Assembly (NCBI GenBank): GCA_026826555.1
Contig: JAKSZT010038599.1
Coordinates: 399,727-463,726, forward strand
Length of the DNA: 64,000 nt
Direction: 5' to 3'
From: Tolypeutes matacus
Taxonomy: Eukaryota > Chordata > Mammalia > Cingulata > Chlamyphoridae
Made by a program: the position numbers and the translations under genes. Positions 46,706 to 59,703 of this stretch are shown one piece after another (the first letter of the stretch is position 1; each line of letters opens with the position of its first letter). The notes below the pieces were generated by a model. It was given only the letters and a program-made list of their open reading frames with translations. It ran no database searches and was not told where the DNA came from.

Positions 46706-47867
46706 AATATTAATGCATATTGAAAAATTTTAAAAAGAAGGCAGAGCTAGGTATTAAATGAAGGTGTTTTTCTTGCATTAAATATAGATCCAAACAAGAC
46801 ATATGCAATGAAATCACAAAATACAAAAAAAGAAGCCTTACTTAGCATTAAACACAGCTACGATTTTTAATCCCTAATTTTCTACCTTATGTGATCCATA
46901 TTTGGCTGACAGTTAGCAGTGCTAACCTATTTGATTTATTATATCACTTTGTTGAACATTTTTAATTTATAATGCATTACAAGTGATGCAGAGCTAAATA
47001 AGATAAAGAAGATGTATTTCCTGCCTTTACAGAGAGCATAGTTTACTAGTGATAATAAGGATGATATAATCGGTAGAGCATCTTTGAAGATTAGGTTTAC
47101 TTTATCAATGTACACCAGTACATACCAGACCAAATGTAATAAGTGTTATAATAGTTTCAAATAATTGTGTGGATTCACAGGAGGAAATGAGCACATGAAA
47201 TGGAAAACTATACAATTAACATAATCTGGAGTTTATGTAAGATAAAAAACGGAGTTTAAATTCTAGCAGTATAAACGAAGTAGAAAATGTAGGGGAAGGT
47301 ATTATGATTTTATTGAAAACCCCTAAGTATTTTATAAGGAATAACCAGTGCTTCCCAGGCGATTGTCTATGTTGGTGGATTTTTCCATAGTTTTGTTTAC
47401 TATGGCTTATGAAAATTTAAATTTCTCTCCTGAAAGTTTTATTGTGAAGTGTAATAATTTTGAAAACATGCTCAGTAGACCCAGGAAGAAAATAGTGTTA
47501 TGAAAAAATCCTGTAGCCTGGAGGTTATGATAATGGAAAAAAATGCCTGGCTCTAGCTGGTTCAGATCATTTCTAGATGGTATTACAATATCTGCAGGTT
47601 TCAAAAACAGAGATAAAAATCCCCTGATGAATGCACCATTTACATTATTGTGACTCCAAATGCATGTAAAAATAACTCATTGTTTAACTTCAATAGCTGA
47701 GCTGAGTACCTTAGAGTCCATTACAGCTGACTCACTTAAGCCATACTGGCCAGCACAGTGGGGCATTTTGAGCTCCTCCTTGAGATACACATAAAACATT
47801 TAGCAATGAGAAGCCAGCATTTGGTTGTCAGTAATTTTGAAAAGAAGGTACCAAATGACAGACAAAG
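46706..47867. other. Unannotated DNA
   Basis: No gene or named repeat. Open frames up to 65 codons only. Confidence 0.45.
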
Positions 47868-47877
47868 AAAAATCTAG

Positions 47878-47975
47878 GGGAGCGGATGTAGCACAGTGGT
47901 TGAGCTCCTGCTTCCCTTGTATGAGGTCTTGGGTTCAATCCCCAGTACCTCCTTAAAAAAAAAATAAAAAATAAA
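47878..47975 (+). mobile_element. Short tRNA-derived SINE, DAS-like
   Basis: A compact SINE of about 98 bases flanked by AAAAATCTAG (47868-47877 and 47976-47985). It has clear RNA polymerase III promoter boxes, with the A box 'tagcacagtgg' at 47889-47899 and the B box 'gggttcaatcc' at 47931-47941, then 'agtacctcct' and an A-rich tail with T interruptions. The well-preserved boxes and tail mark it as one of the youngest insertions here. It differs from the 5.1-kb SINE in being a monomer. Confidence 0.9.
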
Positions 47976-47985
47976 AAAAATCTAG

Positions 47986-50039
47986 AGTGGTTTGTAATAA
48001 AAGAACAGCACTGACTTTCTTTAAGTTGAATCAACAATTCTATGCTAAGAAATATAAGAAGGATTTCAGGAACAAATAGGCCCCACAAAAGAATTTGATT
48101 AAACGTGCAGAAATGATTAAAATTACTCTTGGCCAAGGGCTTTGTTCCTTCTGGACACCTGCAGTGTGTGGTAATGCTCCTTTAACGTTCTATCAAGAGT
48201 CCCACATGGACTGTCTGACTTGACATTGGACACTACTAAGAGGAGACAAGCATGCAGAGGAAGAGAGTGATTAATGTAAGACCTTCTGCAACTAGCCAGA
48301 GGCTTAAGGAATTCTTTTCTGCAGCATTCCAGAGATAATTGCCTACCATTTTATCTAGGAACTTGTTATTGCATTTAAAAAATGGCAAACTGTGACATGC
48401 AAGAAGTTAGTATTATATAAGGAAGGAAAGGTAAAAACAAAATGGAAAACAGGCAAAAAAGAATATATGTTAGTTTGTAAAGTCTTTGAGGGTGAGGTTC
48501 ACTTTACCAGTGTACACCAGTTTTTCCAAATTGATAAACTCAAAGGTTTTATACAATTTCTTCTTTGCATTCTGACAAAGTTGCATGAATTCTCCAAAAA
48601 CGTAGTGTTTTCTAGGTCAAAGATGATATACCCGCCGGCTGAAAACTTTTATTTTCTCCAATTTCTACAAATTAATTCTCACTCTATTACTAATGTCTCT
48701 ATAAATGAAACTGTAATATGAGGCACTAAACAGAGTGCAACCTTTAAGAAATAATTGACTGGAAATAAGCATGACATTATTGTGTTTTAATCTATGACTG
48801 CCTTATATGAGACCAATTCCATTCCAAGTTGGCATTTACAATCCACAAGAGCACCTTAGGTTCCAAAATATTGTAGCCAAATACCTTCTTCGTCATGCTG
48901 GGGCTGGGGGCTGGGGGAGATAATCGACTTCAGTTGTGTATAGAGTGCCTGGGTGCTCCATATGGCCTATTTTCCATTGGCAAGTAAGTACTCACTATCT
49001 TCGGGGATTCCGCTACATATGCATAAGTATTATAAATTAATGTTTTAATGTGCTTTGAGGCCCTTGTTGAATGAGTGGCAGGCGAAATGAAAAGAAAAAG
49101 AAAAACATATATTTTTAAAGAAAGCATAGGCATGTGGTTCTCCCCAGGCCCTGGAAATAGGAGCTTGAAGAGAATTTTTTTTTTTTTTTTTTAAATTCAA
49201 GGACTTTATCCTTCCTTTTCTAGAATTACCTCTTGGGAGAGGAACTTACATAAGGCATTTTCTTGATACTGTAGCATTAGATGTGGCGGTAATCATTCCA
49301 TTCAAATCCTTTGCTTCTTCCTTAAATTATCCCCACCTCTCAAACAGATTTCTATAAGTTTTGTTTTCTTTGCTGTTTTAATTAAAAATAGAAAATGCAT
49401 TTAGTCACTTAGAAGTGATCTATCAGAAAGATCCTTTAGAAATAAAGCACTTCATTTCTCAGGCTAGTTCCTGGCTTTGGTAGAGCAGCCCAAGAATCCT
49501 GTCTTCTTTTGAAGGTTTGGATTCACTGTCTCTTTGTGTTCCCCGGAACTGTAAAACATCTTCCATCTGTTGCAGGTCAATGACATACAGGAAAAATAAT
49601 TAAACTAAGGGACCACCAAACATACAAAGTCTGGCATCCATGGTTTCACCCTCAAATGGGAACCAGCCTTTCTGACAAATCAATTCATCATCTTCCCATT
49701 TAGAAATCTAATGGTAATTTACAGACTACAGGAACAAGCTCTCCTTCCTCCAGTCCTTTCTTCCCTCCAGCCCTCCCGCCCTCCTGCCCCTGCTTCTACC
49801 TTTCACTTTCTTTCCTTTGTTCCTTCTTTGGGGTACTTGTTTTCAAATATTACTCTACTACACATGGACTAATAAAATCAAGGAACAATGAAACACTAGT
49901 GCTAACAGTCTGCCCTGACTGCAAAATCAATTAATAATTTGTAACGATATAATTAGTTACATTAATATAACTAGTTAATAATTATTAAACATTTTAGATC
50001 TTAATTATTAGTATTCATTAACAGAGATAGGGTTGCATA
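47986..50039. other. Unannotated DNA
   Basis: No gene. A T18 run lies at 49175-49192. The 109-codon frame at 48392-48721 is featureless. A small GC-rich 'gctgggg' repeat sits near 48900. Confidence 0.45.
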
Positions 50040-50215
50040 AAGGAAAGAGAAGGGCACTTGTAGTCGGACATAAATTCAAGATCTCAAATTTCTTAGATTC
50101 TTTTTTTATTTAAAATGGGGTTCACAATTCATAGTTTACATGATATTATATGGGCTACGTGTACCTGAATAGTGTCTGGCTCATGGGAATGCTTAATAAA
50201 CAAGAGCTAATATTA
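50040..50215 (+). repeat. MIR SINE relic
   Basis: 'gggcacttgtagtcggacat', 'aaattcaagatctcaaattt', 'ttaaaatggggttcacaatt' and 'agtgtctggctcatgggaat' then 'gcttaataaacaagagctaa' follow MIR order to the 3' end. Confidence 0.8.
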
Positions 50216-50787
50216 TATGATGTAAGTCAACTAAATGTAACTAGTCTGCCCAGCCCAACCTAAGGGGGTGTCAGCATGATTTTTATTTTCTGCCATAGAA
50301 ACTGCAATGAGCAGAATGCAATACTTTACCCAAGGTTGCCCATAAGTCACTCTCTGTCATTAGGACTTAAGGGTTTTCAGCTTCACTGTCTGATTTCAGT
50401 CCATTAGGCCACAAAGTCATCAAAACAAACCCGAAAAGAGCACCATCAAAAGGCAAAAGTAATAAAATCAAAGGATCCTGGAGCAGTATTATACTAAAAG
50501 CCATCTGCTATCTTAGTCTACATTCTCAACCCTCTTGAAATGCTATTTGTAAAGCCTTAAAAGGCCTGACTGGAAAGCTTCATGTCTTTTTAAAGATACA
50601 GTGTATCTATTGCTGACTCATGCATGCTGAATTAAGAATTATAATATAGATTTTTGAATATACATCACAGAAATGCCAATACTTTTTACATTGCCAAAGT
50701 CCTTAGGCTCTTGCTTTTGAGAAAGAAGCTTTATGATTAGCTAAGCAAATGACCGTTGCTATGGAGTTAATGGTGATGAGTAAGTGA

Positions 50788-50833
50788 ATGTGTGTGTGCG
50801 TGTGTGTGTGCGTGTGTGTGAGTGTGTGTGTTT
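50788..50833 (+). repeat. (TG)n microsatellite with CG interruptions
   Basis: TG units broken by single GCGT and GAGT variants. Confidence 0.9.
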
Positions 50834-50913
50834 GAGGTAGCAGGGGCAGTTGAACAAAAGCATTTGCAACATTTAAATGAATTTAACACTGAAATGTGTA
50901 TTATTTCATTTCT

Positions 50914-50928
50914 TTATATATATATATA

Positions 50929-50959
<31 letters not shown>
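50914..50959 (+). repeat. Compound (TA)n(TG)n(TA)n microsatellite
   Basis: TA units, then TG units, then TA units without spacers. Confidence 0.9.
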
Positions 50960-53224
50960 CCTATGTCCTTACCAACCTACTAGGATTTCTGTGCCATAAC
51001 CGTGTGAAAAATAAAACAAAACACAAAACTGCTGTGTTAGCTTTTCCACTTGACTTTTGGTGCCTTTCTCCCTGCCTTGCTTTGTCGGATGACCTTATTC
51101 TTCCTACTCCTTTTCTCATTTGGGCTTGGCAGGAACACTGTAGCTCAGTGCATTGTGGTAACCTTAAACTTGCTCACTTAAGTGGCCAATCTCATCTCTT
51201 CCTTGATGCGGTTTGTAGGATTTTCCCCCTCTTTGGCTTATTACTCTCTTTCACCACCTTGTAGCCTTGCCTCTCTCATTGCACTTCCTTTAAAAATAAA
51301 GCAATAAATATTTAAAACAGAAAACATTTTCATGCCAGTTGTGGGGGGAGATATTTTTATGTGAACAATCATGAGAAAAAATTTTTGATTTCTCCCTGCT
51401 TTATAAAGCCCCAACCAAGCAGAGTGTAAATTGTCAAGTTACAGGATTCCACTGTCCTATTTCTGAGGAGCAGAGCGAAATAATTTTTGCAGATATTTTA
51501 AGAGATGACAAAACAGGGAAGCAAACCAAAGTCATCACAAAAGGCTCCCAGTGTAGACCCAGCCATCTGCATATAGTTCACAGAACTCTTCTGTTTATTT
51601 ATGAGGCGTGGAATGTGTAAAGCCAACTTCTAGCTGTAAAAGGACATACAGTTGCTCTCATATAATTTCTTTGGCCCTTTTTTTCCCTGCAAAATCAAGA
51701 GTTTGCTTTCTCATATACAGGGAATCACTGCCATGCATAAGGAACCAGTCTTTTGGGGAATTCAACTTCATTTACTTAAACGTTTAAAATGATACCTACA
51801 AAATATCCTGAAACATAAGATCTTAGGGTTTCAATATATAGTAACTTTCATTTTGAAGCAACTGGTCCTGATGCATATACCTTGAAGTACTACACCTGCA
51901 AGGAATACTTTAGAATAGTTGTAATGCATTCCATAAAAGAAACTGAACTGAATTTAAGATAGAAATATTAATTTTCAGGTATAATTTGGCTCCTTTAAAA
52001 TAATAATCTTAGATGAAGACTGCATCAAAAGAAGACAATAAAAGAAGCTATATATTGTACCTTAGTACTTCACAATTTGCTTCTCAGTAAGATATTTTTT
52101 CCAGAGGTTTTTGTAGGGAAAAATGATTTCTCAAATTTCATCTTGATATAATGTGTCCAAGGAGCAAATTATTTATATATTAAAAATTAAATGTCCCTGC
52201 CATTCTTCTTCTGCAGTTCTGTGCTCCCTCTCCCTTTCTAGTTAAAGAAGAACATTATGTTTTGCAGGCCAGCAACTTCCTTGATATGATGCTTTAGTTT
52301 AATCTATCCAAAACATTACCCTCCAGACATTCTGAGAAAGTCATTTTTCTGACATGATGTGATTTTATGATCTTGTTGAAACATTTCATCCTTATGTGTT
52401 AAACACAAATGATGGGAATAGGTGGAAACTTGACTGCTTGACCTCTAAATTTGGGTTTGAAATTAACTCCCCCAAATAGGTGAAAATGTGAATGATATAT
52501 ACCCAGGAATTTAAGAATATAAATAAGTGCCACACTGGGTCATGTCAGGGATTATCTAACCCTGAATTTTCTTTGTCTCCTATAATTTCTAGCACATCAG
52601 CTAATGTTTTGGGGTGGATACTGTACATGCAAAGGTGGATGTTATACCCACCAGGAGGTAAGAGGCAAGTTTAATATTCTTGAGTTCTTTCCTGCCAGAT
52701 GGAAAATCTTACTATTATTTTAATAGGGGTTAAAATAGGAAGGGGTTAGCAGGTAAATAATATATATTCTTTAGGGATGCAGAGTTAGAGAACAGGGTTG
52801 AATATTGAATTGGAAGAAGAAAGACAAAGGTCATTGGCCACATGAGTTAGGGGTAATTATGAGATGTATGTTGGTGAGAACTAGGTATGGAAGACCAACT
52901 TGATAATAATAAAAACTGCACTTGAGTCTGTTGAGTCTGCTTTTAGCTGTAGTCCCAACTATCTGTGATATGGTGGGAAGAAGTATAAAACCTATTGGCA
53001 ATAATCCTTTTATTATTTGTTATCTTTTATATGGTGCTCAGAAGTAACCTCTCCTTGAGGAGTACACAAATTTACTGAACACATAGAAACAAATAATTGC
53101 AATATAGTAAGATAACTACCAGTAGATGTCCAATTGTCATTTTTCCTGGGAATCATATCCCCTTTTATTCATTCTAATGATGTCAAGTTCCCCCCTTTTA
53201 AGCACTTTTCACATTTACAATTGG

Positions 53225-53385
53225 CAGTATCTCTGAGGGAGTGTGCTTGGTATCTGTCTTCTCTGCTAGGGTTTAGGTTCTTATAACAGAAGAGACCATA
53301 ACTATATTCTCCATTGTATCCCCAGCATGTACAGGCATCTCATAAATATTTTCTTGATGGAATGGATAAATGAGTGGATGACAAA
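53225..53385 (+). repeat. L2 LINE 3' relic
   Basis: 'tctgctagggtttaggttct', 'ctccattgtatccccagcat', 'gtacaggcatctcataaata' and 'tttcttgatggaatggataa' match the L2 3' terminus in order. Confidence 0.75.
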
Positions 53386-53689
53386 TGAAGGTTACAAACA
53401 ATGAGACATAATTACATAGTATGAAAAGTGAGGTTTGATGGGGAGCAGGTGGAGATGGCATGTTGTGAAGGATGTGGAACACCATGAGGTATTCATTTTT
53501 ATTCTCTAGGAGGGAATGAAAGAATTTAGCAGAGGTGTGGCAAAATAAGATTAATGGTTTAGTAGACCACTGTAAAGGTTATATGGAGGCAGGATCATGA
53601 GAAAGCAGCAGCACATTGGAAAGAATATCTTTCAGTAATTTCCAGAGTGTTTATTTCATAGTACTAACGGCTCCCTGATATTTGCTCAT
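53386..53689. other. Unannotated DNA
   Basis: No feature recognised. Confidence 0.5.
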
Positions 53690-53845
53690 TTATTCATTAA
53701 TTACCTATCAGCCCCTACTTAACCTTGCATGAGGGAAGCAATAGTGTCCTTCTTTTTCAATACTCTAGCCTCAGCAATTAAAATTCTTGGCATTCTATAG
53801 GGTCTCAATGAATACATATTGAATAAAAGAATGAATATATATTTT
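53690..53845 (+). repeat. L2 LINE 3' relic
   Basis: 'cttgcatgagggaagcaata', 'gtgtccttctttttcaatac' and 'agggtctcaatgaatacata' then 'ttgaataaaagaatga' match the L2 3' end. Confidence 0.65.
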
Positions 53846-56189
53846 TTTAGAACTTGAGCATAGTTAGGAAGCAGTTTCTTATTTCTACCCATCTTTTTCC
53901 TTGATAGTCATCCTTCAATCGACCTTGCATATTTAGGGCCTGGAACTTTTGGAAATAAAATTGACATAATTTTCCCACTTGAGAATGTAGCAGCTATTTG
54001 CAAAGATTGTCACATTTTCTGATTTCTGTCTTCACTTTTGTAAGCCAGTGTTCTGTTATACATGAAGGAGAAAAATGACCCTATCCGAGCTGATTTTAAC
54101 ATAAACCTGGAAGAACAACACTTGGTTTCTCTTCTCCTCTAGATTTGATTCTCTAGAGATTTTGTGATACATTTGGGCTGGGGTTTCAATTTATTTTTTT
54201 CATCAAGATTAGAATGGCCTCTTCTTACTATCGCAAGACTCTATTTAGGTAAGTTTACATAGGCTGCGCTTTCTTCCAGAGGCAGAAACGATTTCACTCG
54301 TGCCTAGGCAATTAAAATTCTTTGAATATCTCTGGATAAAATCCACATTGATGATTTTCTTGTGGGTCTTATGGTTAAAAAAGAGAAAAAAGTCATATTA
54401 TTCAGGAACAAATAAATGATCTTGACAACCAAATTCTATTTCCTACCATAAATTGCTTGGATAGTATGGTTCTCTTGTCTTCAATGCCCAGGGATTTTTT
54501 TAGCTGAAACATTGTGAATACCAGTTTATTGATATATGTGGCAGTTTTTAAGGTAATTTTTACCTTATGGATCATTCCTAAGTGCTGGGTTCATGAATGT
54601 AGTGTGTGGAAATGTTCATTGGCTCTTACTAAGTCAACATATATGAATCAAGAATGAACAATATGATCTGCAAAACTAGGAATTTGAGAAGGTTTCCCTG
54701 AATAATGTTCTTGTATCTTACTAAAAAAAAATCAGCTTTTCTTTGCAGAATTGCTTCTTTGGTTGTAAAAAAAAAAAAAAAAAGTAGGATCAGCAAACTC
54801 AAACATTTTGTATACATTTAGCTATAATTTTCAAATATTTTCTTTTAATCAGTCATTATGAACATTGTAGATTACAGATTAGTGCTGCTATTCATCGACT
54901 TTCAATGCCTACTTTCTATTTCATACTCTAGCTTTTCTAACTTTTTCAGATCACAACTTTTATAGTTGTTTCTAAGGTAACCATATAGTAAGGTATTTAG
55001 GAAGAAGTTATGGAAAAAAATGTAGTTGTAAATTTCCTTCCCCAAACCAAGAATTCACATTACCCACATTATTTATATAAGTTATATGTATAGCTTTAAG
55101 TATATATTCAACATAATTTCGCAAAAAATTTGAGGTTGCTGCAATTTGCAGACCAAGGTAATATTCAAAGTTGTTCTGGGATGGTGGGGGGATTATTGAA
55201 AAGAGGGAAAATTATAAAATTTAGTAACCAAGGCTCATTCTTTCTAATTGCCTTTGACATGGTTAAAATCAGCTGGGTCTAGGCAAGCCCACCTCTCTTC
55301 ATCATTTTGAGGGGGATGGAGGTGAGAAACACAGCAGTGGACCTTAAAAATCTGTGTATTATTTTGGCCACTAACCGTGCAACTTAGACTGTGATGGTTA
55401 TTATTTTCCCTTTTTCCTACTAATACTGGCTCCAATACCACTAATCGTCAGGAGAGTTTTGTAGATAGTCTACTTTATCAGTGAATTCCTTCTAAAGAGC
55501 TTAAATACTTAAGTGATTTCCCTTGGAGCAGTAATGGTGAATTATGTGGCGCTCTAATTGTGCCATTAGTTTATCTAAGCTAAAATGCAATTTACTTAAT
55601 TTGAGGGTTTTATTACACATTGGTTCTCAAAAGGTGAAACACATTAAAAGCATATTGGTTCTTTTAACAGGAGGTTAAATCTTTTCAGATGACTTATTTA
55701 ATGGAAATATTGTCTCTCACATTTACTTTGAATGTTAGTGTGAGGTGTTTATTTTAATGAGAAATTATAACGTGAAAAATATTTAGGAAACTTATTTAAT
55801 ATTGTTTCCTTTGTTATAATTTTGGAGTAGAAGTTATAGCTCTTTTACCAAAACCAGTTGAACCTCGTTATACATCTAATTAATGTGTGAATTTCTTATG
55901 GACTCATACAAGTTTGTGGTGTGCTTGAAACTTAAAACATATGCCTGTGTAAACTCGCAATGGAATGGGAATATCCTACCCTCTACTCTTATTTGAATAC
56001 TGTAAAAGAAGGAACTTATTGTCTTAACATTATGTAAACATTCCTTTTAGACATGATATAGTCTTTCAATTTAATTTTCATCTGGAAATGATATTTTAAC
56101 TGATAATTACCAGATACAGTGTTTATCAATACATTACAATTCTACTGAACCAGTAACAGCCATGTGGTCTGATTATATCTAAAGCAGGT
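53846..56189. other. Unannotated AT-rich DNA
   Basis: No gene or named repeat. An A17 run lies at 54767-54783 with no target duplication around it. Confidence 0.45.
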
Positions 56190-56400
56190 TTCTCAGCCTC
56201 AGTACTGGTGACATTTTAGGCCAGATAGTTATTTTATGTATGGTAGTCCTGTGCATTGTAGGATGTTCGGCATCACCTTTGATATCTATCCACGAGATGC
56301 CAGTTGTACTACCCTTGTCTTGATAATCGAAAATATCTCCAGATATTGCCAAATTACACCTGAAGGGAATTTTCTCTGCCTGAAAACTGTTGTGCTAAGG
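56190..56400. mobile_element. hAT-type MITE relic (MER5/MER20-like)
   Basis: The order 'gtttctcagcctcagtactg', 'gacattttaggccagatagt', 'ctgtgcattgtaggatgttc', 'acgagatgccagttgtacta' and 'aaatatctccagatattgcc' matches a very common mammalian hAT MITE consensus. Terminal repeats are eroded. Octamers 'ctaaagca' and 'ctaaggta' outside the ends agree at 6 of 8 and may be the target duplication. I do not claim the exact Repbase name. Confidence 0.75.
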
Positions 56401-58964
56401 TAAATGTACACAACGATATTTTACTGTTGTTTAAAATATGTGGTGTGTATATGTGTGTGCATGTGTTTAACCTCTTAATACTGTATGTAGAAATCAATCT
56501 TTTCAAAGACAAGATGTAGAGATAAAAAGAAAAAAAACCTTAACTTTCTTAATAAGTTACAGTGTTGCACTCCGATTTTGTACTTGTACCTCTGTTTTCC
56601 ATGTGGTGGACTGCTCAGATAATGTATAAGAATGAGGGCCCACTGTGAGTAGTTTTAGCTTTCAGCAGTAAGGGATGATTCAAACTAGCTGTGTTGCAGG
56701 CCTCCCCTTGTGCTTCACACCAGAAGGGTTTAGAATAAACATTTGGCTGCAACATCTTTATAGGGCTCATCCAGCTGTCCTGTGAAGGAACTGTTGCCCA
56801 CACCCACATGCATTCATGGATGACTTGCCAAAATGTTTGCCTTAACAGAGACAAAGGAACAATGCAAATATGAATAGTTACTGTAAAATTACCATTTCTT
56901 TAACCTACCAAGTGAACTGGGAATTTTTCTCAGATAGGTGGTTTAGTAAAACTATTTTTTTTTCAAAATGGTGTTAATTATTAATTGGCATTTGCTGAGA
57001 ATTGTAGTTCTAAATTAATCTTATAGTGGGTTTTAATAATGCAGAGGAATTTTAATTCAGAAGTAATCTCTAAAATGTTACTTCAGTTTAGAGATTTACG
57101 TTATACATTTTTACAAAGAGCTTTTCAATTTCATCCTATCTCCTTCCTGTCTCCTTTTCTCTCATCCTCTTTCATTACTTTGTTCATATTTGCTGTTATT
57201 ATTGCATCTCTGAACCTAGTAATAGATCACTGTGAACTTGGGATTTAAAGCAGAAGCCAATAACAGTAGCATATTACTTTAAAATTATTTTCAAGAGAAA
57301 AATATAAACCTGTTTCCATTTTGCTATTATTAATATATATTTAATGAATTGCCTTGACATATACCTGCTCCCTCTTTGAGGAGCAATACTATGCTCAGCT
57401 CACTGCCATAAAATATGCATCTAATTAATTGTATATAAATTGATTATTTACATACACTATAAGCACAAATTTATGCAATTGTTCATATTACCTTCACCCT
57501 ATCAACCTGCTGCCTAAAATAGCTTTAGTGAGTGTAGCAGTAACAATCTGAAGTCTTTTCTAGAACATAAAACTTTGTATGTAGCTGGCATTTGATTAGG
57601 TAGCAACTCAAAATACATTGGAAATAATTGGAAGACAGAATAGTAGAGCAAAATATATTATCAGGTGAACCTGCATAACTATATTTTTAATATGTATATA
57701 TTATACTGCTGGCATACTATGCATTCTAAATGATTTTGAGCATTTTTAAAGATTTCTGTAGCAGAGAGCTTCCTTTCCTTTTTCATTTATTTTCCTCTTT
57801 TCAGATGAGGACAGATGCAATGAGGGCTGTATGCCTAAATGAATACTTTTACTTGTGACTTAATTAGTCTGGCATAAACACAGCACTGCTAGTTTTCTAT
57901 AGAACTGATAATAAATGCCTTGGTTCAGAGGTCTTTCTTTTCATAGTTCTGCTAAATCATGCTTAAAGTTCAAATTGTATTCCAACAGTAGCATTTGAGA
58001 CAGCATAGTTAAGAATCTCTTAACATTTCCATTTACAACTTTCCTCTCCTTCTAACATTTTCTTTATTGATTTAGGGTGTTTTGTGGTAACAGCTTATCA
58101 TGGTTACAGCTGATGACCTAAATATACAATTAAAATTGTACTATCCTGGCTAAGTGATAAACTAGCCCTTACTATGGGGCTTTGGAAATACTGTTTTCTT
58201 TCTTCAAGCTCTCTTCTTATTACTAATTATAAAAAGGAAAAAAATGCTACTGAGGTTGAACCCTTTAAAGAAATCACATTAGGTTCTTTATAGATTTATT
58301 AATGAAGCTGTTAAAATATTTTTTTGCCTTGTTAATAATACCTTATGGCCTTTGGCTTCCATTCTAACTAAAGGCATTCATTTATTTACAGTCTGTCAGT
58401 GGAGAAAAATAAAAAGCATGGAGACGTCTTTTTTGTGTGTTTGTGATTTAAATGACCATGTGAAAAGCTGCCATTCCAATTAAGTATACTGTTAATGAAA
58501 CATGGGCTCTTTGAGGTTGTCGTGTGTTTGTGTACCAGTGCAGGCTACCTCCCCAATAAACATGCTTGGGGGCATCATAGACTCTTATGATGAACAAACA
58601 TGCCAATTCAACTTCCTTGGTTTAAAGTGTAGGCGACTTCCTCAACATCACATAGGTAATTGCATACTACCTTTAAGGTCAAAACAGGGGTTTCTGATTC
58701 TCAACACAGTGGACCCTGAATCTTCAAGGCCTTTGTCCATTTCAGATTACTTTCAGCCTTCTTCCCTCTAACTACTCCTTATATCATAGGATACATCTTC
58801 AGCAATTTAAAATATTCTGTTTTACTGTTGCTAACGACAGACTTGGATTATAATATCTGTGCACACCTGTTTGTGTTTATGAATTAGGTTAGTTGTAGAC
58901 ATATAACTTCTGCTGTTCAAAACTTACCACATAAATTTATAAGTTATTTTACATTTTGGGGCTT
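56401..58964. other. Unannotated AT-rich DNA
   Basis: No gene or named repeat. A stretch near 58600-58700 is faintly MIR-like ('cctcaacatcacataggtaa') but too weak to call. Confidence 0.4.
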
Positions 58965-58969
58965 AATTT

Positions 58970-59697
58970 TGGTTTAGTTTGCCACAGGCTGCCAGGGCAA
59001 TATACCAGTAATGGGTTGACTTTTAGGATAGGAATACATTAGGGTAGAAGCTTACAGTTGCAAGGCTGTGAAAATGTCCAAATCAAGGTATCATCAAGAG
59101 ATGCTGTCACACCAAAGGTCAGATCCTGGCAGATCCCATGGAAAGGCAAAATGGCAGCTGGTCTTTGCCTTCTCCTCCAGGCTCACTTTCTTCCTGAGCT
59201 CAGCTGTGGGTGATTAGGTATATGACTCCTCTCTCCCCAGGCTATGACTCTTCAGCTTTGGGCTTCTCCCCTTATTTCAGCCTTCATCATCTCTCTCAGC
59301 TTCTAAGGGTTTCTCTTCTTTCTGTGACAATAGGCCATCCTGGAGTCCTCTCTCATATGATAGGGTAAAGGCTTACCAGTTCTCTTTCTCTGTGTGTCCC
59401 AGCATGTTTCTCCCATTTTTAAAGGGCTCCAGCAAGAGGTGCAAGACCCATGCTGGGTCATGACTCACTGACGTACTCCAATCAAAGGCCCCCATCTGAA
59501 TTCAATCCAATCAAAGGGTTCCACAATCTAGTCAAAGGCCCTTGGCTGAAACAATCTAATTAAAAGTAATCTAATCGAAAGTCCCTTAACTGAATCTAAC
59601 CCAAAAGTCCTACCACATACAATAGGTTTACAGGCACAGGAATGGGCTTGCTTAAGAATATAATTTTCTGGGGCCCACTAAAGACCCAAACCAGGGC
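58970..59697 (-). mobile_element. MaLR-like LTR of xenarthran type with internal tandem motif, minus strand
   Basis: On the plus strand it opens 'tggtttagtttgccacaggc' and ends 'gacccaaaccagggca', with AATTTT on both sides (58965-58970 and 59698-59703). That gives a 5-6 bp target duplication whose exact edge is ambiguous by a base. Inside are 'ccagtaatgggttgactttt', 'tagaagcttacagttgcaag', 'gccttctcctccaggctcac' and 'ataattttctggggcccac'. The expected AATAAA signal is mutated ('ccctaatgta' on the minus strand). It is longer than the 43.8-kb copy, in part because of an imperfect tandem array at 59475-59610. Confidence 0.82.
59475..59610 (-). repeat. Imperfect short tandem array inside the LTR
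   Basis: Five or six imperfect units resembling 'caatctaatcaaaggccc' plus a spacer of about 8-12 bases ('ccaatcaaaggcccccat', 'ccaatcaaagggttcc', 'ctagtcaaaggcccttgg', 'ctaattaaaagta', 'ctaatcgaaagtccctta'). The related LTR at 43.8 kb shows about two units. Confidence 0.7.
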
Positions 59698-59703
59698 AAT
59701 TTT

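Larger units (their letters stand above)
50216..53224. other. Unannotated DNA with microsatellites
   Basis: Two dinucleotide arrays lie at 50788-50833 and 50914-50959. A 122-codon frame at 50896-51264 starts inside the second array and has no domain, so I do not call it a gene. Nothing else recognised. Confidence 0.45.

Noticed and set aside
50896..51264. 122-codon open frame with hydrophobic segments
   Set aside because: It begins inside a TA/TG microsatellite whose translation gives the hydrophobic start. No domain, no supporting context, and length is within chance for this window size.
58300..58480. Possible splice acceptor 'catttatttacag' with downstream exon
   Set aside because: A pyrimidine tract with AG is common by chance. 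No adjoining open frame or homology supports an exon.
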